38,776 nt of DNA from Pseudomonas aegrilactucae. GTDB lineage: Bacteria > Pseudomonadota > Gammaproteobacteria > Pseudomonadales > Pseudomonadaceae. The notes below the pieces were generated by a model. The model saw only the letters and a program-made list of their open reading frames with translations, did no database searches and was not told the origin of the DNA. This document shows, piece by piece, positions 22,965 to 31,064 of this stretch; the first letter of the stretch is position 1, and every line of letters begins with the position of its first letter. The translations under genes and the position numbers were made by a program. The stretch is from contig NZ_JAHTBI010000002.1 of the NCBI RefSeq assembly GCF_019168305.1, forward strand, positions 1 through 38,776, read 5' to 3'.

Positions 22965-23891
22965 ATGTTTTCCTCCGAACGCCTCAAGGGCATCGACGTG
23001 TTTGTCTGCGTGGCCGATCTGGGCAGTTTCAAGGCGGCAGCCGAGCGCCTGAACCTGACCGGCTCTGCCGTCAGCAAAAGCGTGGCGCGCCTTGAGGCCC
23101 GATTGCAGGCCCGATTGTTCGAGCGCACCACCCGGCGGGTCGCGCTGACCGACGCCGGCACCGCGTTCTACCGCACCTGCACCGGGGTGCTGGCGGAGCT
23201 GGAAGAAGCGGAACTGGCGTTGAATGCGCAAGGCAGCGAGCCGCGTGGCCGCGTGCGCATCGACCTGCCGGCCGCGTTCGGCCGCCTGCATGCCCTGCCG
23301 GCGATCCTGGCGTGTGTACAGACCCATGCGCTGCTGATGCCGCACATCACCTTCTCGGACCGTTTTGTCGACCCGGTCGAATCAGCCATCGACCTGTTCG
23401 TGCGCATCGGCGGGCCGGGGGCATGGCCCACCGGCGTTGCACACCGCTACCTGGGCTCGCAGCGGGTGGTGCTGTGCGCAGCCCCGGCCTACCTCGAGCA
23501 GCACGGGGCGCCGTTGCAGGAACGCGACCTGGCGCACCACCAGTGCATCGTCTATGGCCTGAACGACGGCCTGGTCGGCCCCTGGCATTTCCCCGCCGCC
23601 CAGCCCGGCCACACCGAGCGCCGCATCATGCCGGCGCGCATGGCGGTGGGCGATGCCGAAGGCCAGGTGAGTGCGGTGCTGGCCGGGCACGGTATTGCCC
23701 AACTGCCCACCTGGCTGATCAAGCGCCAGCTGGCGGACGGCAGCCTGGTCGAAGTGCTGCCGCAGTTGGCGACCCTGGGTTTGCCGATCCACCTGGCCTG
23801 GTTGAAGAACCGTGAGGCGCAGCCCAGGGTCAGCACCCTGCTGGCGCACCTGACCCGGTGCCTGTCAGGCGACGGTTTCGACCCCGCCTGA
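22965..23891 (+). CDS. LysR-family transcriptional regulator
   Basis: 308 residues. The N-terminal winged helix reads LKGIDVFVCVADLGSFKAAAERLNLTGSAVSKSVARLEARL, the classic LysR HTH at residues 5-50, followed by the effector domain (RGRVRIDLPAAFGR, and LAGHGIAQLPTWL near the C-terminus). Of the DsdC/CrgA-like subgroup that often pairs with a divergent reductase. GTG 22935 and ATG 22956 are in-frame alternatives; ATG 22965 best fits the family N-terminus although its ribosome-binding site is weak. It probably regulates the divergent NmrA-like gene and itself. Confidence 0.88.
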   Translation: MFSSERLKGIDVFVCVADLGSFKAAAERLNLTGSAVSKSVARLEARLQARLFERTTRRVALTDAGTAFYRTCTGVLAELEEAELALNAQGSEPRGRVRIDLPAAFGRLHALPAILACVQTHALLMPHITFSDRFVDPVESAIDLFVRIGGPGAWPTGVAHRYLGSQRVVLCAAPAYLEQHGAPLQERDLAHHQCIVYGLNDGLVGPWHFPAAQPGHTERRIMPARMAVGDAEGQVSAVLAGHGIAQLPTWLIKRQLADGSLVEVLPQLATLGLPIHLAWLKNREAQPRVSTLLAHLTRCLSGDGFDPA

Positions 23892-23941
23892 GGCGCTGGC
23901 AGGCTATTGTTGTAGCAACCGCACCGACCCCGGAGACCTCC

Positions 23942-24739
23942 ATGCACTTCATCAAGTACCACGCCGCGGGCAACGACTACCTGGTGTATGCCGGACACCA
24001 GCCGTTCGAATTGCCGGCCGCGCAGATCACCCGCATTTGCGACCGCCACCGCGGGTTGGGCGCGGACGGCATCCTGGTGCCGCATTTCAGTGGCGATCCG
24101 CTGGGTGTGACGATCTACAACACTGACGGTTCGCAGGCACAGAAAAGCGGCAATGGCCTGCGCATCCTGTCGCGTCACCTGTGGGACCAGGGCCATGTCG
24201 GGAGCGAGCCGTTCCAGGTGCACACTGCCGGCGGCGTGGTGATCAGCCAGGTGCTCGATGACGGCGCGCAGGTGTCGATCCAGATGGGCCAGGCACGCTT
24301 CGACGAGCCCGCCAACGTGCTCATCGATGGCGAGCAGTTGCAGGTGCACCGTGTGTCGATGGGCAACCCGCATTGCGTGGTATTCGTCGATCAGCCCGAC
24401 GAGGCGCTGGCGCGGCGCCTGGGCCCGCGGCTCGAATGCCACGCGCTGTTCCCCGAGCGCACCAATGTGCAACTGGTCAAGGCCAGGGACCGCACCCACC
24501 TGGACGTACGCATCTGGGAACGCGGCGTGGGCTACACGCTGTCGTCGGGCACCAGCAGTTGCGCGGCCGCAGCCGTTGCGCACCGGCTGGGGCTGGTCGA
24601 TGCCAACGTAGCGGTGTACATGCCCGGCGGCACGATCTGCATCGAACTCGACGCGACCTTCAATGTGAAGATGCAGGGCCCCGTGTGCCGGATCGGCAGC
24701 TTTGCACTGGACCCGGAGTGCCTGGAGGACGTTGCGTAA
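23942..24739 (+). CDS. Diaminopimelate-epimerase-fold protein with Ser/Ser in place of both catalytic cysteines
   Basis: 265 residues, length and motifs of DapF: FIKYHAAGNDYLV, RHRGLGADGILV, YNTDGSQAQKSGNGLR and ERGVGYTLSSGTSSCAAA. In DapF the two catalytic cysteines sit in the pattern xCGNG and LACGTG; here both are serine (Ser69 and Ser202). Other active-site elements (GNPHCVVF, ERGVGYT) remain. It is therefore unlikely to be the housekeeping lysine-pathway epimerase. It could be an isomerase or dehydratase on another substrate, or a binding protein. It lies 50 bp after lysR on the same strand and ends 13 bp before the GntR operator, so it may be a neighbour rather than a member of the hydroxyproline locus. 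GGAG precedes the ATG. Confidence 0.82.
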   Translation: MHFIKYHAAGNDYLVYAGHQPFELPAAQITRICDRHRGLGADGILVPHFSGDPLGVTIYNTDGSQAQKSGNGLRILSRHLWDQGHVGSEPFQVHTAGGVVISQVLDDGAQVSIQMGQARFDEPANVLIDGEQLQVHRVSMGNPHCVVFVDQPDEALARRLGPRLECHALFPERTNVQLVKARDRTHLDVRIWERGVGYTLSSGTSSCAAAAVAHRLGLVDANVAVYMPGGTICIELDATFNVKMQGPVCRIGSFALDPECLEDVA

Positions 24740-24752
24740 AACAGGTGAGGAT

Positions 24753-24768
24753 AATTCGTATACCATAT
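24753..24768. promoter_or_regulatory. GntR-type operator before the regulator gene (site A)
   Basis: AATTCGTATACCATAT; reversed, it matches sites B (30175) and C (36084) at 14 of 16 positions. It is flanked by a further inverted pair GAGGATA / TATCCTC. It lies 16 bp before the gntR start, suggesting autoregulation. Confidence 0.6.
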
Positions 24769-24784
24769 CCTCAAATCCCCACGA

Positions 24785-25468
24785 ATGAACGCCACCGTGA
24801 ACCTACCCAAACTCAACGCGCCGGACCTGGGCAACACGCCTTCCACGTCGGAGATCATCACCCGGCACTTGCGTGATGCCATCGTGGCTGGGCATTTCGA
24901 TGAAGACGAGCCGATTCGCCAGGACGACATTGCGCGTCAGTTCAATGTGAGCAAGATCCCTGTGCGCGAGGCACTCAAGCGCCTGGAGGCAGAAGGGTTG
25001 GTGATGTTCCAGCGCAACCGCGGGGCGATGGTCACGCGGATGTCGGACTTCGAGCTGGCGCAGATGTTCGAGGTGCGCATGTTGCTGGAGGACAAGGTGT
25101 TGCGCCTGGCCATTCCGAACATGACCGAGGCTACGTTTGCCCAGGCTGAGCGTATCTGTCAGGAGTTCATTGGCGAGAACGACGTGGGGCGTTGGGCGCA
25201 GTTGAACTGGGAGCTGCACGCCTGCTTGTACGAGCCGGCACAGCGGCCGTTTCTGGTGAGCCTGATCCGTTCGGTGAATGACAAGCTGGAGCGGTATCTG
25301 CGCATGCAGATGAGCCTGTCGGCGGGCAAGGAACGGGCCGACCATGAGCACCGCGAGATTCTCGAGGCGTGCCGGGCCAAGGATGTGGAGCGGGCGGTGG
25401 GTTTGCTGGATGAGCACATTGCCGGGGTGTGCAAGACGTTGCTGGAGCACTTGCCGACAGCGAAGTAG
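24785..25468 (+). CDS. GntR-family (FadR/FCD subfamily) transcriptional regulator
   Basis: 227 residues. The winged-helix N-terminus contains SEIITRHLRDAIVAGHF and IRQDDIARQFNVSKIPVREALKRLEAEGLV; the C-terminal FCD effector domain has the helical pattern ELAQMFEVRMLLE and metal-site histidines in NWELHACLYE and DHEHREILEA. It is upstream of the hydroxyproline genes, and a 16-bp operator shared with two of their promoters overlaps its own leader, so it is probably the repressor of this locus with a hydroxyproline-derived ligand. No clear Shine-Dalgarno sequence precedes the ATG; the leader is short. Confidence 0.9.
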   Translation: MNATVNLPKLNAPDLGNTPSTSEIITRHLRDAIVAGHFDEDEPIRQDDIARQFNVSKIPVREALKRLEAEGLVMFQRNRGAMVTRMSDFELAQMFEVRMLLEDKVLRLAIPNMTEATFAQAERICQEFIGENDVGRWAQLNWELHACLYEPAQRPFLVSLIRSVNDKLERYLRMQMSLSAGKERADHEHREILEACRAKDVERAVGLLDEHIAGVCKTLLEHLPTAK

Positions 25469-25637
25469 TGGAGGGCTTGATCTCAAGGGTGCCAGAAGTG
25501 CATTTATGGCGCTCGCAAGATCGGGCATCAACCACCCACTATGCCAATTTCGTCATCCACCCCGCGCAATTCCATCAAGACGCCCCACCCCGCCACACCC
25601 CACCCTAGCGGTCACTCCCCCTTTACGGACGTGACCC
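25469..25637. other. Gap between gntR and epimerase gene
   Basis: 169 bp. CTTGA-TC-TCAAG (25477-25488) is a small palindrome. AATTTCGTCAT near 25548 resembles half of the GntR-type operator. No gene and no convincing promoter was found. Confidence 0.3.
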
Positions 25638-26570
25638 ATGAAACGCATCACCGTGATCGATTCCCACACCGGCGGCGAACCCACACGCCTGGTGACGGCC
25701 GGTTTCCCTGACCTGGGCACCGGCAGCATGGCCGAACGCCGTCAGCGCCTGGCCGAACAGCACGATCAATGGCGCGCCGCCTGCATGCTCGAACCCCGCG
25801 GCAACGATGTGCTGGTCGGCGCCCTGCTGTGCGAACCGGTCGACCCGAGCGCCTGCGCCGGGGTGATCTTCTTCAACAACACCGGCTACCTGGGCATGTG
25901 CGGCCACGGCACTATCGGCCTGGTAGCGTCCCTCGCTCACCTGGGCAAGATCGGCCCCGGCACCCACACCATCGAAACCCCTGTCGGCACGGTACAAGCC
26001 ACCCTGCACGAAGACCGCTCGGTCAGCGTGCGCAATGTACCCGCCTACCGCTATCGCCCTGCCGTCACCGTGCAAGTGCCAGGCGTGGGTGAGGTGACCG
26101 GCGATATCGCCTGGGGCGGCAACTGGTTCTTCCTGGTCGCCAACCACGGCCTGCACATCGGCGGCGACAACCTCGACGCCCTCACCGCCTACACCGTGGC
26201 CGTGCAACAAGCCCTCGAAGACCAGGGCCTGCGCGGCGAGGACGGCGGCCTGATCGATCACATAGAGCTGTTTGCCGACGACCCGCACGCCGACAGCCGC
26301 AACTTCGTGCTGTGCCCCGGCAAAGCCTATGACCGCTCGCCCTGCGGCACCGGCACCAGCGCCAAGCTGGCGTGCCTGGCCGCCGACGGCAAGCTGCAAC
26401 CCGGACAGATCTGGCGCCAGGCCAGCGTGATCGGCAGCCAGTTCGAAGGCACCTACGAAACCGTCGGCGAGCGTATCGTGCCGACCATCCGCGGGCGCGC
26501 CCATATCAGCGCCGAAGCCACGCTGATCATCGAGCAGGACGACCCGTTCGCCTGGGGCATCCGCCTGTGA
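25638..26570 (+). CDS. lhpA: 4-hydroxyproline 2-epimerase (proline racemase family)
   Basis: 310 residues. It converts trans-4-hydroxy-L-proline to cis-4-hydroxy-D-proline, the first step of bacterial hydroxyproline use. The two catalytic cysteines are present at Cys88 (GMCGHGTIG) and Cys236 ([11 protein letters not shown]), the Cys/Cys pair of racemases and epimerases. The N-terminus [13 protein letters not shown] is typical. Proline racemase is a possible alternative by sequence, but the dehydrogenase genes that follow support the hydroxyproline role. It overlaps the next gene by 4 bp (GTGA). Confidence 0.92.
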   Translation: MKRITVIDSHTGGEPTRLVTAGFPDLGTGSMAERRQRLAEQHDQWRAACMLEPRGNDVLVGALLCEPVDPSACAGVIFFNNTGYLGMCGHGTIGLVASLAHLGKIGPGTHTIETPVGTVQATLHEDRSVSVRNVPAYRYRPAVTVQVPGVGEVTGDIAWGGNWFFLVANHGLHIGGDNLDALTAYTVAVQQALEDQGLRGEDGGLIDHIELFADDPHADSRNFVLCPGKAYDRSPCGTGTSAKLACLAADGKLQPGQIWRQASVIGSQFEGTYETVGERIVPTIRGRAHISAEATLIIEQDDPFAWGIRL

Positions 26571-27682
26571 ACAGCGGCCAGGCCGCCGATGTGATCGTGG
26601 TCGGCGCCGGCATCATCGGCGCCGCCTGCGCCCGGGCCCTGGCCCTGCGCGGTCTCGACGTGCTGGTGCTGGACGCCGGGCTGCCCGGCGCCACCGCCGC
26701 CGGCATGGGCCACCTGCTGGTGCTCGACGACAACCCGGCGGAACTGGCCCTGAGCCAATACTCACTGCAGCGCTGGCGTGAAATGGCCCCGGCGCTGCCC
26801 GAAGGCTGCGCCTACCGCAGCAACGGCACCCTGTGGCTGGCGGCCAACGCCGAGGAAATGGCCGTGGCCGAACACAAGCACGCCAACCTGCGCGCCCATG
26901 GCGAAGCCTGCCAACTGATCGGCGCCCGCCAGTTGCGCGAACGCGAACCGCTGCTGCGCGAGGGCCTGGAAGGCGGCCTGCTGATCGAGGGCGACGGCAT
27001 CCTGTATGCCCCGGCCACCGCCCGCTGGATGCTCGACAACCCGAGCATTCGCCAGCGCCAGGCCAGGGTCAGCGAAGTCGATGGCCAGCGCGTACGCCTG
27101 GACGACGGCCAGTGGCTCGGCGCATCTGCAGTGGTACTGGCCAACGGCATCCAGGCCACCGAGCTGTGCCCGGAACTGCCGATCGAACCCAAGAAGGGCC
27201 ACCTGCTGATCACCGACCGCTACCCCGGCAAGGTCACCCACACCCTGGTGGAACTGGGCTATGTGACCAGCGCGCACAACGCCAGCGGACCATCGACCGC
27301 GTGCAACATCCAGCCACGGCCCACCGGGCAACTGTTCATCGGCGCCTCGCGCCAATTCGGCACCACCGACCCGCAGGTCGAAGGCTGGATGCTGGCAAAG
27401 ATGCTCAAGCGCGCCGCCGAGTACGTGCCAGCACTGGCCGAGCTGAATGCAATCCGCGCCTGGACCGGCTTTCGCGCCGCCAGCCCGGACGGCCTGCCGC
27501 TGGTGGGCCAGCATCCGCAACGCCCTGGCCTGTGGCTGGCGGTGGGGCACGAAGGCCTGGGCGTGACCACGGCCCCGGCCACCGCCGACCTGCTGGTGGC
27601 CCAGCTGTTCAACGAAACCCCGCCCCTGGCCGCACAGGCCTACCTGCCGCAACGATTCCCTGGAGCACCGACGCATGCCTGA
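26567..27682 (+). CDS. lhpB: D-hydroxyproline dehydrogenase, FAD-dependent catalytic (DAO-like) subunit
   Basis: 371 residues of the D-amino-acid oxidase / glycine oxidase fold. The FAD-binding motif [21 protein letters not shown] is at residues 9-29, and the C-terminal [13 protein letters not shown] with [12 protein letters not shown] closes the fold. It would oxidise cis-4-hydroxy-D-proline to pyrroline-4-hydroxy-2-carboxylate as part of a complex with the next two products. The GTG start at 26567 overlaps the epimerase stop; the longer open frame upstream lies inside the epimerase gene. No Shine-Dalgarno sequence, so translation is probably coupled. Confidence 0.88.
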   Translation: MNSGQAADVIVVGAGIIGAACARALALRGLDVLVLDAGLPGATAAGMGHLLVLDDNPAELALSQYSLQRWREMAPALPEGCAYRSNGTLWLAANAEEMAVAEHKHANLRAHGEACQLIGARQLREREPLLREGLEGGLLIEGDGILYAPATARWMLDNPSIRQRQARVSEVDGQRVRLDDGQWLGASAVVLANGIQATELCPELPIEPKKGHLLITDRYPGKVTHTLVELGYVTSAHNASGPSTACNIQPRPTGQLFIGASRQFGTTDPQVEGWMLAKMLKRAAEYVPALAELNAIRAWTGFRAASPDGLPLVGQHPQRPGLWLAVGHEGLGVTTAPATADLLVAQLFNETPPLAAQAYLPQRFPGAPTHA

Positions 27683-27911
27683 ACTGACCCTGGACGGTCG
27701 CGCCCTGCGCGTGGCCGACGGCACCAGCGTAGCCGCCGCACTTGCCCTGGGCGGCGATGGTTGCACGCGCACCTCGGTCAGTGGCCAGCGCCGTGCCCCC
27801 CTGTGCGGCATGGGCATCTGCCAGGAATGCCGGGTGACCATCGACGGCCGACGCCGCCTGGCCTGCCAGACCCTGTGCCGCGACGGCATGCAGGTGGAGA
27901 CCCGCGCATGA
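27675..27911 (+). CDS. lhpF: D-hydroxyproline dehydrogenase, small [2Fe-2S] subunit
   Basis: 78 residues. The cysteine pattern C-x4-C-x2-C-x11-C (CGMGICQECRVTIDGRRRLAC) binds a [2Fe-2S] cluster as in the small subunits of SoxA-like and opine oxidase complexes. It passes electrons between the two flavoprotein subunits. The ATG lies 8 bp inside the preceding gene and the stop overlaps the next start as ATGA. Gene letters follow the P. aeruginosa lhp naming from memory and should be checked. Confidence 0.85.
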   Translation: MPELTLDGRALRVADGTSVAAALALGGDGCTRTSVSGQRRAPLCGMGICQECRVTIDGRRRLACQTLCRDGMQVETRA

Positions 27912-29164
27912 ACCCACACGCCGACGTGCTGATCATCGGGGCCGGCCCGGCCGGCATCAGTGCCGCGCTGGCCGCTGCGCCCAGCGCGGCGCGCATCGTG
28001 ATACTCGACGACAACCCCTGGCCCGGCGGGCAGATCTGGCGCGACGGGCCCCAGGCCGGCGTGCCGGAGCAGGCGCGGCGCCTGCGCGAGCAACTGGCCG
28101 CGTGCAGCAACGTGCAGCACCACCCACACACCCGCGTGATCGCCAGCACCGGCCCACGCCAGTTGCTGGTGGAAGACACCGAGCACGGCTGGGTAATCGA
28201 CTACGACCGCCTGATCCTGTGCACCGGTGCGCGCGAACTGCTGTTGCCCTTCCCCGGCTGGACCTTGCCCGGTGTCACTGGCGCCGGCGGCCTGCAGGCG
28301 CTGATCAAGGGCGGCCTGCCGGTGCGCGAGCAGCGCGTGGTGGTGGCCGGCAGTGGCCCGTTGCTGCTGGCCAGCGCGGCCACGGCCAAGCACAACGGCG
28401 CGCAGGTGGTACGGATCGCCGAGCAAGCCTCACGCACAGCCGTGGCAGGCTTTGCCCTGCAATTGCCGCGCTGGCCACACAAGTGGCTGCAGTCGTTCAG
28501 CCTCTTCGACCGCCAGTACCGCACAGGTACCCATGTACTGCAGGCGCTGGGCACCGATCGCCTTGAAGGCGTGCGCCTGCAACAGCAGGGCCAGGTGATA
28601 GAGATCGCCTGCGAGCGCCTGGCCTGCGGCTTCGGCCTGATCCCCAACAGCCAGCTCGGCCAGGCGCTGGGCTGCGCACTGCAAGGCCAGGCACTGGCGG
28701 TGGATGCCTGGCAGTCCACGAGCCAGGCCGGCCTGTTCGCGGCAGGTGAATGCACCGGTTTCGGCGGCAGCGAGCTGGCGCTGGTGGAGGGCACCATCGC
28801 CGGCCTTGCGGCCGTGGACGAACGCCAGGCCGCCTCCCGCCACTTCCCGCAACGCGCACGCTGGCAAGGCTTCGCCAAGGCCCTGAACCAGGCCTTCGCA
28901 CTCGACCCACAGCTCAAGACCCTGGCCCAGCCCGAGACCCTGGTGTGCCGCTGCGAAGACGTACCCTACAGCGCCCTTGAGGGCCAGCGCGACTGGCGCG
29001 AGGCCAAACTGGCCACCCGTTGCGGCATGGGCGCCTGCCAGGGCCGTGTATGCGGCGCCGCCGCGCAGCACCTGTTCGGCTGGCAGCCGTCGGCGCCACG
29101 CCCACCGTTCAGCCCGGCGCGCATCCAGACCCTGATGTGCCTGGACGACACCCCGTCGGCATGA
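27908..29164 (+). CDS. lhpE: D-hydroxyproline dehydrogenase, NAD(P)/FAD pyridine-nucleotide-type subunit
   Basis: 418 residues. Rossmann motif VLIIGAGPAGISAALAAA at the N-terminus, second nucleotide motif VVVAGSGPLLLASA in the middle, and a C-terminal cysteine domain CRCED and CGMGACQGRVC that resembles the BFD-like [2Fe-2S] module of opine and sarcosine oxidase alpha subunits. With the two upstream products it forms a hetero-complex that passes electrons from D-hydroxyproline to the respiratory chain. Start chosen at the ATGA overlap; the upstream-open frame is inside lhpF. Confidence 0.87.
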   Translation: MNPHADVLIIGAGPAGISAALAAAPSAARIVILDDNPWPGGQIWRDGPQAGVPEQARRLREQLAACSNVQHHPHTRVIASTGPRQLLVEDTEHGWVIDYDRLILCTGARELLLPFPGWTLPGVTGAGGLQALIKGGLPVREQRVVVAGSGPLLLASAATAKHNGAQVVRIAEQASRTAVAGFALQLPRWPHKWLQSFSLFDRQYRTGTHVLQALGTDRLEGVRLQQQGQVIEIACERLACGFGLIPNSQLGQALGCALQGQALAVDAWQSTSQAGLFAAGECTGFGGSELALVEGTIAGLAAVDERQAASRHFPQRARWQGFAKALNQAFALDPQLKTLAQPETLVCRCEDVPYSALEGQRDWREAKLATRCGMGACQGRVCGAAAQHLFGWQPSAPRPPFSPARIQTLMCLDDTPSA

Positions 29165-29988
29165 ATCGGCCGCCGGGGGTTTCGGCAGCGGCGTCGGATC
29201 TCTATGATCCCGAAGGTGCTCACCAGACCGCCGGCGCCATGTACGTTTCGCTCAACAGCCTCACCCCCTGCGACCTGCCCAGCCTGCTCAGCAGCCTGCA
29301 GCCGATCGCCCCGCTGCTCGACACGCTGACCGACGTGGTGTTCTTCATCAAGGACACCCAGGCCCGCTACGCCTTCGTCAACCAGACCCTGGCGCGGCGC
29401 TGCGGCTTCAAGCACCGCAGCGACCTGCTCGGGCTGACCGCCGAGCACGTGTTCCCTGCGCGCTTCGGCCCGCTCTACACCGAGCAGGACCGGCGTGTGC
29501 TGGCCAGCGGGCGCGAACTGAGCGACCAGCTCGAACTGCACCTGTACTACGGCAACCAGCCGGTGTGGTGCCTGACCCACAAGCTGGCGCTGTTCGATGC
29601 CCAGGGCAGCATCGTCGGCCTGGCCGGCATCTCCCGCGACCTGCAGGCGCCCCAGGCCAGCCACCCGGGTTTCGACCGCCTGGCGGCGGTGGACGCGCAT
29701 ATCCGCCAGCACTTTGCACGGCCCATCACGCTGGCCGAGCTCACGGCCATTGCCGGCCTGTCGACGGCGCAGCTGGAGCGCAACTGCAAGCGGGTGTTCC
29801 AGCTCACCCCGCGCCAGATGATCCACAAGGTGCGCCTCGAAGAGGCCTCGCGTCTGCTGCAGCACACTGAACTGCCCATCACCGAGATCGCCCTGCACTG
29901 CGGCTACACCGACCACAGCGCATTCAGCCGCCAGTTCCGTGCCCTCACCCGCTTGTCCCCCACCCAGTACCGCGACCTGCGCCGTTAA
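29161..29988 (+). CDS. AraC-family regulator with N-terminal PAS-like domain
   Basis: 275 residues. The N-terminal half has a PAS-type sequence (LDTLTDVVFFIKDTQARYAFVNQ) at about residues 52-75. The C-terminal AraC domain contains two helix-turn-helices: ITLAELTAIAGLSTAQLER and ITEIALHCGYTDHSAFSRQF. ATG 29161 overlaps the lhpE stop as ATGA; ATG 29239 is an in-frame alternative that would drop 26 low-complexity residues. It is co-transcribed with the dehydrogenase genes and may act as an activator of the locus in addition to the GntR protein. Confidence 0.85.
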   Translation: MNRPPGVSAAASDLYDPEGAHQTAGAMYVSLNSLTPCDLPSLLSSLQPIAPLLDTLTDVVFFIKDTQARYAFVNQTLARRCGFKHRSDLLGLTAEHVFPARFGPLYTEQDRRVLASGRELSDQLELHLYYGNQPVWCLTHKLALFDAQGSIVGLAGISRDLQAPQASHPGFDRLAAVDAHIRQHFARPITLAELTAIAGLSTAQLERNCKRVFQLTPRQMIHKVRLEEASRLLQHTELPITEIALHCGYTDHSAFSRQFRALTRLSPTQYRDLRR

Positions 29989-30174
29989 GCGGCGAGTGTT
30001 CCTTAAAGGGGCGTTCGCTCGCGTATTGCTCCCATATGTAACACCACCACCAGACGCTCACCTCACGCCCCACCGTACGCCAACCCCGGATGACGCAGCG
30101 CAAGCGGTCTGCTTCAAGGGCCGACAGCCAATTACGGATGCTGGCCCGAAACAGGCACGGGCATTGCTATAAAA

Positions 30175-30190
30175 ATATCGTATACGAAAT
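30175..30190. promoter_or_regulatory. GntR-type operator before the importer genes (site B)
   Basis: ATATCGTATACGAAAT with the central palindrome TCGTATACGA. It shares 19 consecutive bases with site C at 36084 and matches site A in reverse. TATAAA at 30168-30173, directly before it, could be the -10 of the importer promoter; no good -35 was found. The rest of 29989-30235 shows no gene. Confidence 0.65.
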
Positions 30191-30235
30191 TCACGATACG
30201 CTTGCTATCAGCACTTTCCGACAAACGAGGCTTCC

Positions 30236-31054
30236 ATGAAAAACCCCGCTTTTGTTGTAGCCCTCAGCGCTGTGCTCAGTACCTCTTTGGTGGCCACCGC
30301 CCAGGCCGACAAGCTCGATGACATCATCGGTTCCGGCAAGCTGCGCTGCGCCGTGACCCTGGACTTCCCGCCCATGGGTTTTCGTGACGAAGCCAACAAG
30401 CCGGCCGGCTTCGACGTGGACTACTGCAACGACCTGGCGAAAGTGCTGGGGGTCGATGCAGAAGTGGTCGAGACGCCCTTCCCCGACCGTATCCCCGCGC
30501 TGATCTCGGGGCGCGCCGACGTGATCGTCGCCTCCACCTCCGACACCCTGGAGCGCGCCAAGACGGTCGGCCTTACCGTGCCGTACTTTGCCTTCCAGAT
30601 GGTCGTGCTGACCCGCGACAACACCGGTATCAACAGCTTCGACGACATCAAGGGCAAGGCGCTGGGCAACACCAGCGGCACCTATGAGGCCATCGCCCTG
30701 GAGAAGGACGTCAAGCAATGGGGCAGCGGCAGCTTCCGCGCCTATCAGTCACAGAACGACACCATCCTGGCCGTTGCCCAGGGCCATATCGACGCCACCG
30801 TGGTCACCAACACCGTCGCCGCCGCTACCCTCAAGTCGGGCAAGTACAAGAACCTGAAGATCGCCGGCAACGCACCGTACGTGATCGACTACGTGTCGCT
30901 GGGCGCCAAGCGCAACGAGTACGGCCTGATCAACTACCTCAACCTGTTCGTCAACCAGCAGGTGCGCAGCGGCCGCTACAAGGAACTGTTCGTCAAATGG
31001 GTCGGCACCGAGATCCCACCCACCGATCTCACCGTCCCTCACGTCTACTACTGA
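30236..31054 (+). CDS. Periplasmic amino-acid-binding protein of the hydroxyproline importer
   Basis: 272 residues. A signal peptide at 1-24 (ending ATAQA) precedes LDDIIGSGKLRCAVTLDFPPMGFRDEANKPAGFDVDYC, the standard polar amino acid binding fold (PBP type II), with RADVIVASTSDTLERA at the ligand site. It would bind hydroxyproline or a related imino acid. It opens an operon of binding protein, dehydratase, two permeases and ATPase, headed by GntR site B. AACGAGG precedes the ATG. Confidence 0.88.
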   Translation: MKNPAFVVALSAVLSTSLVATAQADKLDDIIGSGKLRCAVTLDFPPMGFRDEANKPAGFDVDYCNDLAKVLGVDAEVVETPFPDRIPALISGRADVIVASTSDTLERAKTVGLTVPYFAFQMVVLTRDNTGINSFDDIKGKALGNTSGTYEAIALEKDVKQWGSGSFRAYQSQNDTILAVAQGHIDATVVTNTVAAATLKSGKYKNLKIAGNAPYVIDYVSLGAKRNEYGLINYLNLFVNQQVRSGRYKELFVKWVGTEIPPTDLTVPHVYY

Positions 31055-31064
31055 GGTGGCCGGC

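Noticed and set aside
23942..24739. Housekeeping dapF
   Set aside because: Both catalytic cysteines are serine and the gene is not in a lysine-biosynthesis context.
20154..29207. Repeated 13-mer TCGGATCTCTATG near 20155 and 29193
   Set aside because: Only two copies, one in an intergenic region and one in a coding start, with no shared flanks; probably coincidence.
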